A DNA stretch of 64,000 bases from Todiramphus chloris collaris (Eukaryota > Chordata > Aves > Coraciiformes > Alcedinidae): contig JANVCC010000125.1 in the NCBI GenBank assembly GCA_025345505.1, forward strand, positions 916,400-980,399. Direction: 5' to 3'. Below, piece by piece: positions 46,508 through 59,071 of the stretch; the first letter of the stretch is position 1; every line of letters begins with the position of its first letter. The notes under the pieces were generated by a model. It had not been told where the DNA came from. It searched no databases and saw nothing but the letters and a program-made list of their open reading frames with translations. Made by a program: the position numbers and the translations under genes.

Positions 46508-49500
46508 TCTGCAGACCACCATCACACCAAGCCTGACTGCACCCTGCAGATCACTGTGAGATGCCCTTTTGAATATGCTGCTTAAAAGCAACAGAGACGG
46601 ACAAGAACCAAGCACTATCTTGAGTGAGAGTTTCAAGGGCAGCTGAAGGAGAGGGATGCGTGATATGCAAGATTCTTTCCATATATATTAAAAGTGAAAT
46701 GTGTCAGAGAAATATCAGAATTTCTAGTAGCTGCTCCAAATCAAGCTGTAGCTTTGATCTGTGCAAGGCTGATCCCTCTCTAAAGCTTTTAGCAGTCTTT
46801 CCCCATTAGGATATTTCAGCAAGCTAGCTATTGGACATTTCTCCCTAGAAAAGTTATTTCTGTATTCAATTTGTGATGTCAGGTGACGGAGTAAAAGAGA
46901 ATTGATTACTACTTGTTAACTTCACGGTTTGTTTTTCCCTCTGTCAATTATTCCTGGAATAGATAGACAGACAGACTATTTTTTAATCCATATATGTATT
47001 CTAGCAATGTCTCAGACACTCTCTTTGTCTCTACAAGTTACACTTACTAGGCAGATCAGGTATCATACAGGCAGATGGTTATATATTTAATATCCTTTGT
47101 TTTTCTTTGCTATCCATGTGTAATTTGCAATGGAAAAATACACAGACTTAAAGGAACTTAAAGATGGGGGAAAAAAAATAATTCTAGGTTTAACCAAACA
47201 GCAACTTGAAATATTCACTTCCTAGTGTAGTTTTACATTTTAAAAAAGTTACAGCCCCTTTGAGGCTCCAGTGATTCCCAAACAACATTAGTTAAACTCT
47301 AGTTCAAGGCTCCTTCTCAAGATCTTCCCCTTTCAGAATTCTTTTCTCTGATGGACATTCTCAAACACCATTTTCTATCCCAAAAGCTGAATTACGCTTT
47401 CAGCTGAGTCCAGAGAGCCAAAGCTCCTGCAGAAGGTTATCAATAACTGACCTGTGGGTCCTACTCCTCATCTGATAACACCAGCAATCACAGTAGCAAT
47501 AACTGCAGTGAGGTGCAGTCTAGAAAGAGAAGTCACCCGAGGGCTGCAGGAATCTGGATGCCTAAATTTCTATTTGACAGTGACATGATAAAAAAAGTCC
47601 TGAAGTCTCCAAGCATAGATAACCTGTAGCAGAATAAGGACATATACATAGATGTGTGTATGTGTATTTTTGTGTGTACGGGTACATATGTGTGCATATA
47701 CACATACATGTATGTATATGATCTTTATGGAATAACAGACATCCTCCTTCCTCTCCTCTCTGTAAGTCAATTTGGCTCCGAGGGGAAATCACTGCTGAGA
47801 ATGTGCCTTGAAATCAGACACTCAAAATATGTTTGTTCTCTCGGGGTGGGAATTGACACCTCCACGGTTCAGACACGTTGGGAAAGCTCTAATCTCTGCA
47901 GTAGGGCAGAAGCTCTGGGTGTCTGGGACTGCTCATTAAAACAAAAGAGCTTTTTAAAAACCTGGTTTTCAAAATAAATTTCCCTTTAACTCCCTGATGC
48001 TAGCAGATTGATCCCTTGCGGTAAGTCCACTAGGAGCTCAAAAATAAATTAGGAAGCATGAAAATGCCTGCCTGGTAATGAGAGCCCTAGAAGCAGGACC
48101 TGAGCTTGACACACCACCTCCGCTGCTTGGTTTCTGCGGGACCATACCAGCTCCTGCGTGATGTCAACCTCAACGTCTGGCTTCCCTACCTGAATTCTCC
48201 TAATGCTGAGTCCTGAAGGGGCTGTAAGGACTTCAAATCAAGGATTCGGGAGAGGTGCAATCGTGCGTTGTGTGGAGTAGGCTCCTGTGTATCGTACCTC
48301 ATCGTTGCATGCTGGAGCATTTAAGCTGCTGCTGCTGTCTCCAGATTGATGGCAGAGCCACGTGAGACTTCCCCAGAGTCCACTTGTGCTAATAGAGATA
48401 AATATTCTTTTGCAAGATGCAGCTGGTGCTCAAGGAGGCCTGGCAGAGACATTTTCTGATTTAAGGATGTTGATTTCTGATTTATTTATTTTTTTTCCCC
48501 CCATGTTACAGGGGACTGGGGGTGAAGCTTTTGGTTCTGCATCAGCAGTGATCTGGCACTCCCCACAGCAAAGCTGTTTTATAACCTGTGTGCTTGTGTA
48601 CTGCTACTCACAACTCCAGCTCTGTGCAGTGAACTCATCCACACTCTCAGCTTTTTGCATGGAGGAGAAAGTTTAGCTTGGGAGTTGCACTTAGGGAAAG
48701 CTTCATTAAATGAAACTGCTCCTTTCTTTACAAAATAGTAACGCGTGACCTGCTCCTTATTCAAGTTAAAAGGCAGTGTCCTGTCAGTGCTGTGCTCTTA
48801 CTTCTCAAAGTAAGCATTTCAGCTTATGGCAAATAATTAAAGAAGTTTTAAGAGTTTGCTACACAATTCCTGCCCGTCTCTTGCCTTCTGGCCCCCAAAT
48901 CCTCTTTTTCTAAGCTTCCTGAACAAACATGACATGGTTCACATTCCTTCGGGAAGAAGAATCCGTTTCAGACCTCACTCATCAGTCTATCCCCGTTTCT
49001 TCTTCTAACCAGTACAAACTTTTATATTGCAGCTATCACTGAGCTTTCTTTCATGAATCATCATTCAACTATCTGTGTTGAGAATCCAGGTCATGAGAAT
49101 TACCATCATAAATAATTGGGAGGAAAAATCCAGTCAGAATAGTAGGAGAAGGAGGCAGATTTTTTTTTTCTTCTCTAATATTATTGGGCATATAAAACAC
49201 AAGAAGTAAGGAGACAAAAAAAAAAATGCCCAAATATTGTGAAACTCAGTCTGTCATTTCTTGAAATTACACCTAACTTCCCACTGTTCTTCCCCCCACC
49301 CTGACAAACAAAACCCCCAAACTAACATTAAAAAAATCAGTACTTCGAGGAAGCAGCAGCGGAATAAAAGGTGACTGAAAGAACCTGTTTCCTCCTGTGC
49401 AGCACGTGCAAACAGTGGCTGTATCAAAGGACCAGTAACTCTCTTCCCATATGTGAAATCAGCTGTGCAATGCTCCGTGGGATGAGGAAGAGCCCACCTG

Positions 49501-50018
49501 ATCCTTTTCATGTCTGTCATTGTTTCTCCGTTTGATTGGTTTATTTCTCATTATGTACAGTTGCCACTTACTTTTTACTAGTACATGAGCAAGGGAAATT
49601 CAACAGATGGTGTCACACCAAGCAGGACCATCTTCGTCGGAACGACTTCAGTAAAAACTGCATTTGGCAGACACAGATACACGTTGGGGCAGCGATGTTT
49701 TTGTTGTTGTTCTTGCTATCGTTTTCTTGAGATTTCTTTGTAGATTGACTTACTGCCTTAATATTCAAACAGCTTCCACAGGAGCCTACCAGTTGCTGCT
49801 GTAGAGCAGTTTTTCTTGTTCAGAGACTGGACACAGTCCATTCTAAAACCAGAAAGAGATATTTAGATGATCAAGCTCTTTTTGTTTGTTTGTTTTAAGG
49901 GTGGAAATCTATTTCACTGTATTTCAGAATCTCTAATTTTACATGCTCTAGCTTGGAATATAAGGATTAGTCAGGTGACACCATTCATGAGTCCCTGTAC
50001 CGGGGCTGGTGGGGATGG
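46508..50018. other. Unassigned stretch
   Basis: No gene or interspersed repeat recognised. The only simple feature is the TG/TA-rich tract at 47641-47720. Confidence 0.5.
47641..47720. repeat. TG/TA alternating purine-pyrimidine tract
   Basis: About 80 bp of mostly alternating TG, TA and CA steps. Repeating frames in this tract are simple-sequence artefacts, not proteins. Confidence 0.85.
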
Positions 50019-50372
50019 CAGCTGGTACAGAGCTGTGTTTTACATCCGTGGCCAAAAAGATGCTGTCAACACACTAATGTTTTAACTGTTGCTGAATGCT
50101 ATTTGCACAGCATCAAGGCTTTTCCAGTTTTTCACTTTGCCCTCCCAAGGAACTGAGATGGGGTGCAGAGGAGGCTGGGAGGGGACACAAGCAGGAAGAT
50201 GATCCCAGCTACCTAAAGGGATATTCCATGCCGTATGACATCATGCTCAGTAGTAAAAGGATTGAGAAGGGGGCTTAGTGTGGTTAGCCATATTTTGTTC
50301 AGGAACTGACTGGGATTTGTCCACCCCTGGGAGGTTGTGAGTAATTGTCTTTGACTCACATGTGCTTTGGCA
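50019..50372 (+). mobile_element. Partial LTR, avian ERVL-like family B
   Basis: Same family as 45754-46275 but on the plus strand. It carries AGCTGGTACAGAGCTGTGTT, GCTGTCAACAC, CAGCATCAAGGCTTTTCC, GAGGCTGGGAGGGGACACAA, AAAGGGATATTCCATGCC, a TGACATCA CRE-like site and the downstream CCACCCCTGGGAGGTTGTGA part. The usual TATA sequence is altered (AGTAGTAAAAGG). The first ~40 bp and the U5 end, with its polyadenylation signal, are missing, so the copy is truncated on both sides. Confidence 0.8.
50236..50243 (+). promoter_or_regulatory. CRE-like octamer in LTR (TGACATCA)
   Basis: One mismatch from TGACGTCA, at the same place in the LTR as 46083-46090. Confidence 0.45.
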
Positions 50373-53300
50373 ATCCAGGCTTGGCTTGATACTGTGAATG
50401 GAACATTCTTCAAAACCTGGTTTGTCTTCATTTGAGGTCTTTTTGATTTGCCAGTGCTCAGTTTGCTTATGAGAGAGATTTTTACTGGTAAAGTCACTAA
50501 TGTCATTGAGGACAATACTCCACACACAGCATTCCACAGAGAAAGAGAGAAGCATGATAAAAAGTGAATGTCTGGAAGCACAGGACCTAGTGTATCAGGA
50601 GGAGTGGAAAGCAAAGGACAGGAATTAAAATATTTAAGATCTTACATATTGAGTGAAAGAAAAGTTTTTGAAATTATCATCATCCATCAGTGCTGTCACA
50701 GAAAGATGATATCTTCTCTTAACCTCAAACGAGTCTGTTGTTCTCCAGACTCCATCAAAGGAGTAATAAATAGTACTGATTCACTCCCTGAATTCTTGAA
50801 ATTACAGCCAAAATGAGTATCACGAGAGTGAAAAAAAGCTGTTCTTATTCTTCTGGGTAAGTTTGAGGGACACAATGGTGGTGAATGAACCACTCACCAT
50901 GCCCATCTGTCATATATTCAAGAACAGCTGAAGCTCAGTAACAAGCAGGATTCAAATTCAAATGATACTGTTCAGTGTCCTTACTCTACTGACGTTCATA
51001 CAGCCTGACAGAGTAAATGAGATATGTTATCAATCCATTAGCAAATGTCTGTCTGGATTTTTTTTTTCTCCTGAAACTGCAGTCAGGCTCGACTCATAAA
51101 TGTGCATGTGTTACACAAAACTGCGTACAGCAGGAAGTCACTTCAGCAGAATAATGTCTGATTTGGGGTGCATCTGCTAGCCCACTCCCAAAGGTCCAAG
51201 CTTCTTCATAGACAGGAGACAAGGCTACAACTTGCTGGGTGCTAGTAGAGAATCCTTCACATAGTTTGACTTGCTTCAACTAGCAGCGTCCCAGCCAATT
51301 CTTAGCCATCACTCAGGACCTAGCACAGTCCAGAAACTGCTCCCAGTAAACACTCTGGATGAATGCACATGATTCCAGACAACAGCAGTATTTAATAGCA
51401 CAGACGCAGATTGTCCCATGACAGTTGGCACTGCTGCCAGAGAAGAGCATCAATCAAGACTCTTTAATTTACTGAAGTCCTTTAAAGTCATTCCACTGTT
51501 TTCAGAAGATATGGAGACAAGCTGTGAATGAAGCAAAACTGCTGCCTCTGTGGTATGTATAACAGCACCTATGTAGTCTGGGTCAAAGCCTTTCTTTGTG
51601 CTCTGCAGTGATTTAAACAACTTCTCTAAGTGACCCGAGTTCAGATAAGTGAAATCATTCTTATCGTATTTTCTGTGGATTTGGTTTTCAGTTTGTCAGG
51701 GTTTGGTTGGGTTTGTTTTTGTTATGAACACCCTAGGGAAACAGTTTCTAATATATTCTGCTTTATGCCACTGAAATTGGCCCTGATTTCACTAGGAGCA
51801 CAGTTAGACCCTAGTTCGGAATGCTTATGAACTTCTCACTTTGGGTACCTTGTTTGAAACAATGTCTGAGGTTCTGTTAGATCCTTCTTCTACTTTCCTG
51901 GTCAAAGGAGGCAACTCTGAATCAAATGAACCTTGCAAAGGAAGAGATAAACAAGTTAGCATACTTCCTGTGTCAATGGGAACGGACATGAACTGCAGTT
52001 GCCCCTATCTTTATTAATGCTTCTATCTAAATGACACTGTACAGCATAGTGTGTCTTTCTGCATTTACCACATACCCTGTTTCACAAAGTTTCATGGAAA
52101 CCAAAGATATTTCAGCAGAGGAGAAACAAATCTCTAAACCACAGTGCTGTGTTTAATAAGCCTTGCATGTACATTTTTCTATCCTGTTATATAAGTGATA
52201 GTGTTCTTCTCTAGGCTAGTGAATAAATTGCATATTTATTTTAGTCGAATTTGTGTTAGCACAGAAGGAAAAGTAACCACATATTTGAGCAAGGTTATGA
52301 CAGTGGTTACTGTGAAAGCACGTTTTGTTATCTAAAGTAATCTAAATTGGAGCAGGGCTGTAAGTCAAGTAACAAAGGCTCCTGACATAGCTGTGATATA
52401 CTTAATTTCCTTTCTCATTAAAGAGTGATACAGTGTCCTTAAGAGACAGTCATTTTCTGAGTATCTCAGGGGATCAGATTAATATGGAACTAGTAGTAAA
52501 GTGCTTAAATGGACTCAAACAAGACCAAGTGAAATCCATCCTTGGACTATTAGAAAGATAGAAGGAGAAATTACAAAACTCTGTTAGTGGAGAGATCTGT
52601 CTTCTTACATGGCATGGGAAAATAAAAAAGCGAGGAGAGAAAAAGTGAGTTTTTCTTTCTCCTTGTCAATCCTGTATCAGTTTCCTAAAAGACCCTGAAA
52701 TGAGGAAATTTTTGGGTTTTTATTTCATTTAGTTTTTAAAATAACCTCTGGATAATACGTTTCTCTGTTTATTCTCCTGACTAAAATACGAGCAAGACCT
52801 CTGTACTGAAAATCCTCTCCTTGTCAGACAGCACCACTGAAGTTTACCTATCAGTCAGGAAGAGTGCCATGAAGACACGGATGTAAATTGTATACAAGCC
52901 TCACACTAGATGCCAGAGCACACAGGCTGTAAGTCCAGATGGAGGGCAGCATGGCAGGTACAGTTACATCAAACACTACAATTAAAAGACAGGATTTGGG
53001 CTTCACAAAGGAAGGATTCTGCTACTGTGAGAAGGCCACGTGTTCTTGTACTTTGCAAAGCAGATCTGTTCATTTTTATAGCAATGTTATCAACTGTTTT
53101 GTTGATGGTTATTTTAGAAGAAGCACAAATAGTCACAGTCCTACAGTCACAACTGCATCAGGGAGCTACTAGTTTCCAGATTTCTTTTTTTTTCCATCCA
53201 CATTCCTGCCCCTCTGTAATAAACTTTAGGCCACTGTCCTTCCATCCCGGATTTATTTTGTGTCTCTTTCTGTCCTTGGTTCTAGTATAAGCCAGGGACA

Positions 53301-54307
53301 ATGCCACTGTAGTGTAAAATCCCAGTCAAATCCATAAAAAGACTTGAAAGCAAGACTGGGATGAGAAAGTTCTCATCTACTTGTGAGCTAAGAGTAGCTT
53401 TGCTGTGCCATCCTCCCCTATTTCACAAACCTATAAACCCTCTCACTAAACAAATTCCATTTGTTCTTCTCTGTGCCCTTTAATTATCCAGTACTTTCCC
53501 ATTAACTTAATTATTTAAGTGCTTTTCACTCCCGTGCTGTTGCATGTACAGATGCTATGTGTATAATACATTAAACCTGCATAATTGACTTCCATTTAAG
53601 TGTCACCAGTTGTGTAATGTTCTGTGTTTGTTTCGTATTCACGACACCGTGAAGAAATGAAATGCTTTGTGTTAGTAAACAGAGATCTGTTTATTGCTGC
53701 TCAGAGCTGGAGCAAACTGGTTAAAAAAAGACTCTATTGCTATTAAAAACCGTGGACTTGAAGAAACTGAAGCAGCGATAACCACTCAATCATCTTCATC
53801 ATCATCATCCTAAACTGTACATGTGTTTCTGCTAAAGCCACGGGGAAACAGCAAGGACACATATTTAGACTGACATTTTCCTGTACTTGAGAGTGTAGCC
53901 ACTAACTCAGCCAGGAGACCACATCTCTGAGGAAGCTCAACTGAATTGAAACATATTTTTTAATTACCTGAGGTCCTGAGTGGCCTGCTGAAAATCAAAT
54001 CAACCAGAAATTCCTAACAGGCAAAAACCCCCCCCAAACCAGCAGCATCTGAATCACTTTCCTGAGATCTGACATTGCTTTCCATTTACCTTACCCAAGT
54101 GTTGGGATTAAGTGCAAAGTCTCCAACCAAAGGCTTTCTACTAACTCAGATCCCACGTATCAAACGCTCACGGAAATACTGGTATTCTCAGAAATAAAAG
54201 GAACACTGATCAAAACACTGTGTTTATCATGGATTTTGTTTCCACCCCGTATCTGCAAATGGAATGCTGAGTGAGGTTAGATCTATATTCTTTCTCGAAC
54301 TGGCAAC
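50373..54307. other. Unassigned stretch
   Basis: Nearly 4 kb without a recognised gene or interspersed repeat. A short ATC triplet run lies at 53785-53809. Confidence 0.5.
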
Positions 54308-55262
54308 CAGTCACGTGGGGTATCCCAGGGATCAGTCCTGGGCCCAGTGTTGTTTAACATCTTTGTTAAGTGATTGGGATGTTGGGATCAAGAGCACCCT
54401 GGTGAAGTCTGCAGATGACACCAAAATGAGTGGGGCAGTTGACACTCCAGAAGGGAGAGGCACCCTCCAAGAAGACCTGGACAGGCTGGAGGAGAGGGCT
54501 AGCAGGAACCTTTGGAAGTTCAACGGAGACAAGCGTAAGGTCTTGCACATGGGAATATATAACCCAGGAATGCAGCTCAGACTGGGATCCACCTGCCTGG
54601 AGGGCAGCCCTGTGGAAAGGGCCCTGGGGTCTTGGTGGACAACAAGCTCAACATGAGTGACCAGCGTGCTGCAGTGGCAAAGGAAGCCAAGAGGATGCTG
54701 GGTTAAATTAACAAGGACATCACCAGCAGAGATAAAGAGTCATCATCCCACTCTGAGCTGCATTTGGTTATGGTCCCCAGTAAGACAGAAAAGATGCAGA
54801 CAGGCTGGAGAGGGTTCAGAGAAGGGCCACAAGGATGATCAGAGGACTGGAAGACCTGCCATATAAAGAAAGGCTGAGAAAACTGGGTTTCTTCAGCCTC
54901 GAGAAGAGAAGGCTTAAGGGAGAGACCTTATTAGCATGTCCCAGGACAGAAAAGGTGGCTGCCAAGAAGATGGAGACTCCCTTTTACAAGGAGTCCCATG
55001 GAAAGGACAAGGGGTAATGGGTACAAGTTACTCCTGGGGAGATTCTGATTGAAGTCCAGAAGATTTTTCCCCATGAGAACAATGAGATGTTGGAATCATC
55101 TCCAAGGGAAGCGGTGGATTTGCCTACACTGGACAGTTTTAAGACTCAGCTTGACAGGCTGCTGGGCCAGCTCAATTAAACTATAAATATGTATGTAGTT
55201 TATCTTAAAAGGGTGGACTAGATGATCCTTGAGGTCCCCTCCAACCTGGAATTCTATGATAT
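54308..55262 (+). mobile_element. CR1 LINE, longest copy, 5'-truncated
   Basis: About 955 bp of plus-strand CR1. It starts in the reverse-transcriptase palm (GTATCCCAGGGATCAGTCCT), runs through the C terminus, and continues with AGGATGATCAGAGGACTGGA, TTCTTCAGCCTCGAGAAGAG and the untranslated tail GTGGACTAGATGATCC, TTGAGGTCCCCTCCAACCTG, AATTCTATGAT. Its tail wording differs from the copies at 26905 and 42416, indicating another CR1 subfamily. It is 5'-truncated and carries frameshifts and stops. Confidence 0.93.
54311..54656 (+). pseudogene. CR1 ORF2 reverse-transcriptase palm/thumb remnant
   Basis: Two frames together show polymerase motifs. The first (54314-54373) carries VSQGSVLGPVLFNIF, the conserved palm motif that precedes the active site, and stops at TGA 54371. 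A frameshift there moves to a second frame with SADD at 54408-54419, where active CR1 has an aromatic residue before ADD. GAVDTPEGRGTLQEDLDRLE and a KRKVLHMG block follow. The catalytic Asp pair survives, but the frame is broken and the endonuclease is absent. A broken relic. Confidence 0.85.
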
Positions 55263-58200
55263 ATGGGAAAACATACCTCTACAAGCTAAATGTCTGTAGC
55301 TGAGCTAGTTGCCTGGAATCCCACCAAACTCACTGGAGAGCTAGTTCAGTGTAACTAGCAAAGCTTAAGGTATGTGCCATCTAAAGTAGATCCTACATTT
55401 AGTCAGACAATCTGTATACAAAATATGCTGTCTGTGGTTCTTCATGACGTATACTGACAGCCTGGGTCAACAGCAAACCTACAGACATCTCTACTGTAGA
55501 CATCACGTCCTCAACTCTGTGCCCTAAAGCCATTTAGTGTTGCACGAAATGCTGTAGTTATCCCACTTGTCTTCTAAAATATCCAAGCTTTCCTCTAAGT
55601 CATGTGTCTTATATATGAGCTCCGTGCAGATAGCTCTGATACTTTAAAATGCTGAAGCTCGTACAAGAGACATACGCTTAGGAAATGGAATCAAACTTTC
55701 AGTCTCTATTTTAAACTCCTAAAATTTGAATTTGAATAAACCTTAGTGAACAGTTTTTCTGAAGAAAGAGAAAAATTTTTACAATGAACCCTATTTCGTT
55801 TAGCAGCAGGTAAAAAAAATTCATTTAGATAAATAACTAGTCTTAGAAGATTAAAAAATTGGAAATTAAAGTTGAAAACCTAATGAAACCTTTAAAGTTT
55901 TACATCTATGTGAGCAAGCTTTTGTGTATTTTTGTTCCGCATTTCTCCAGGAATAAACACAAGGGAAGGAGGGTGAGTGTTTGCTTTTCATTTAAGGTAT
56001 GGCTGCTGAGCAATTACACTCTTGGCTGTTGTTGTGAGTGTGAATTGCTCATCTCCCTTAACTTCAGCCATCAGGGGCTGCACCTATAGTGGTAAATAAA
56101 CCAGGCCTAGGGTGTGGGCTCAGGCTCTGGACTATGCTTCTGAAACCATCAGCGTGTGCCAACGAACGTTTTCTTGAACAATGCCCACTTGGTTCAGGGG
56201 CTCCCATGGACCAGAGACAAGTCCCAGCAGGCTGTTTGGAGAACAATGCCCCACGTTTGGCTCTTTGAATGGTACAAAACCATCCAGCACCATTCCATCG
56301 GGATGTGAGCTCTCAAACACCCACCACCTGCCATGCCCAAGAGTCTAACGTACACTTTGCTATTCATGGTGTGAAAACACCATGGTGAGAGGTTGCTCGA
56401 CGGCCACCACGTTATCTGTGGTATTCTGAACTGTAAAAAACCACACACACACACACACATACATTACCTTTACAATTCCAAAGAGGCAACTGGGGAGTCC
56501 AGAGTGCCAACAACATAGACCTGCCTTATCAGTGCAAATTTGCCAGAGAACAATCCCTGTTTAGCAGCACATACAGAACATGGAAGTGACTTATCTGGTC
56601 ACTTCAGTAATCTGTTAATGAGTGAGAAAGTAGGAATTTCTAAGTGGTCATATACATCCCACCAGGAATATAACTCAACATGGAACCTGTCCTCCTCTAA
56701 AGCTGCCTCTTCAATTGGCTGTAGTTCTCTCCACTCACTGAACTTCTAGATGGATAAAGTTAGTGAAGTCCTTCAGGCATGAGCAGTCTCATGAAGTTAC
56801 TGGATGGTTTCTAGTTTTCATTCCTGCAATGAAAGTGTGTCCCCCTCCCCCCTGCCTGCCCATCCGTAAGCTCCTATTTTTCTCTGCACGAGTTCCCTTT
56901 CTTTTGGCATCATTAGACCACATTACCCTCTAAGCAGAAAGTCAGCAGAGGTCATGTTTGTCATGGACCCCCCAAGCACAGACCATTCCCACGTTCAGAG
57001 GAATACGATGTTAACGTACCTGTCCCCCGTGTGCTGAGCCGCCCTGGAGGCAGATTTTTCGATCACTCATCTGCATTTATGAAAGTTAGACATTTTAAGG
57101 AATTAGCAACGCGGAATTAATCATGCAAATCAGTGGTTTGCACAGGATTTGCAGTACATTAAATGGAGCTTGTTTCTCCAGATGAAACGCACCCACTCAT
57201 TAACACAAAAGCTCTTCAAAGAGTTGCAGGGCAATGCAACCGCTTCCTAAGCCTGGTTTACACATGGATTACTTTCATTCCAGACTGTGCTGCCTCTGCC
57301 CCACGAGGGCAAGGGTTTTTTCCTTCTTGTGTGATTTTGTTGACTGCAATATAATTATTCCATGAGCTAATTTAGCCCTTTCTTTTTCAGCAGTTGTCTC
57401 AGGTGCCCTACCTTCCAAGCCTTCACACGAGAAATACAGCACTTGGGTGAAAGTGAGTTTAGAGAAACAGAGATTCTAGGCACGTGAGAATAAGGGAACG
57501 AGACCCTGCATGCTGTAAATGAAATATCTTGTAAAATGAAACATCTTTTTTTCTCCCCTTCACGCCTACGTGTGAGGATTGAAAGTGTATCCGTATTATT
57601 GAAATCAGGGGAAGTAATCTCGTGTCTAAGGTTTGACTTATGATAACAACTGAAAATATTCCATTGTTCTTTGCTGTATCAACTTCTGATTCGGTCTCAG
57701 GCAAAGCTGCTACAGCCCAGACACGTGTACACATATATCAAATGCAGATGAGACAGAAGGAATACTGAGTGTATACATCTGATGGTAGGCAGTGGTTTTT
57801 TTATTAGCTGTGGAATAAACAAGAGGTGTAAGTGAATCATAAAGACTGAAAGACAAAGTATTTTAAAATCTGAAAAAAAAAAAAAAAATCAAATTTAGGA
57901 CCACGTTTCGCATCTGACTGAAACCAGGACTGTGGGATCTGAAAGGAGCTACCCTGATAGAGTCCAGAGGCTGACCCGTGAGGCTGCTGAACAGATGAAG
58001 AGTTCATCTGTGTTACACATCCTGCACACCTTTTTGGTGCTAATAAAAACAGGAGATGTCAGTTTACTATGCTGAAGGTGAAAAAAGAAAACGGCTTCTT
58101 GAAAAAAGTGTGGTGGGTATGGAGTTTTTCGTGCTTATTTTTGGCATTTCCTAGCATTTTTCCTAATCACCTTTCTGGATGTTTTTGAAGACATAACCCT

Positions 58201-58798
58201 GGAGTAAGAGGACCCCCTGCTGCACAGCCTGAGAGGGAAGAGCAACATGGAAGATTTTAGCACATCTTTCCTAGAACAGCAAAAGCTGACTAGAACCCTT
58301 CTGTCTCTGAGGACAGAGCAGCGCGCACGGAGGGAGGTTCTGGAGGATGGAGAAAGTGATTTTTGTGTCCCACTTCCTTTCTCTGAACTGAGTATCCCAG
58401 CAGGACCTTCTGCACAACCCACCAGTGCAAAGAGGCACTCAAACCGTTCCTACAGCACAGTCCCATTACTAGGGAGTTATCCATCTCCCAGTTTCTCACC
58501 CACAGCTATGTTCTGTGCAGCTCTTGGTGGCTTTGGCACCCCTTTTCACTAAAGAATGCATTGCACTGCGTGATTACCCTTTCCACATTTTGATGGCTAC
58601 CCAGGGCCTCTACCGAGGACATCTCCAGTGGACTGGAACACACTGCAGAGCTACTTGCTGACTTGAGACAGTAGGACCTTACGTTTCAATCTGGGGGTCA
58701 TTCTGTTAGATCTGGGGTCACTCAGTCATAACACTGCTCTCAAACCCGACTCGCAAACCCGCTTGGCAAGGTTCGTTTCTCAGCTCGTTTGGCACGGT
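55263..58798. other. Unassigned stretch
   Basis: No gene or interspersed repeat recognised. It contains a CA dinucleotide run (56442-56459) and A16 (57873-57888). A string at 56565-56575 recalls U6 snRNA for only about 11 bases. Confidence 0.5.
56442..56459. repeat. CA dinucleotide microsatellite
   Basis: Nine uninterrupted CA units. Confidence 0.9.
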
Positions 58799-59071
58799 AG
58801 ATCGGGTTCCCATGGAATGGTTTTGGTACTGAGGGGGCTGCAGACGTGGCTTCTGTGAGAAGAGACCAGGAGCTGCCCACGTGTCTGACAGAGCCAGGTC
58901 CATCTGGCTCCAAGAAGGACCCATCGCTAGTCAAAGCTGAGCCCATCAGCAACGTTGGTAGAGCTCCTCTGGTAACGTATTTAATAAAGAGTAAAATGAC
59001 CTGTGCAGAAGCAGAGTGAGAAAGTGGCTTGGGCTGAACCTGGTGGCCAGCCAGGGTTAACCTGCCAGACA
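58799..59071 (+). mobile_element. Avian ERV LTR, internally deleted (family A)
   Basis: Plus strand. The U3 part reads GGTTTTGGTACTGAGGGGGC, GTGGCTTCTGTGAGAAG, TGTCTGACAGAGCCAG, GGCTCCAAGAAGGACCC and GCCCATCAGCAACG, then a TATA-like ACGTATTTAATA near 58975-58986. About 25 bp later it jumps to the U5 end: GAGTGAGAAAGTGGCTTGGG, CCTGGTGGCCAGCCAGGGTT, AACCTGCCA. The repetitive middle, hundreds of bases in the family, is gone, so this is a deletion derivative that keeps both outer ends. No exact target duplication is visible. Confidence 0.82.

Noticed and set aside
47562..47977. Tyr/Thr/His/Cys-repeat frames on both strands
   Set aside because: They arise from the TG/TA simple-sequence tract at 47641-47720.
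50213..50614. Minus-strand open frame of about 133 codons
   Set aside because: It overlaps the antisense of the family-B LTR and has no recognised domain.
56563..56590. Possible U6 snRNA fragment (AGCAGCACATA)
   Set aside because: Only about 11 bases agree, and the following U6 sequence is absent.
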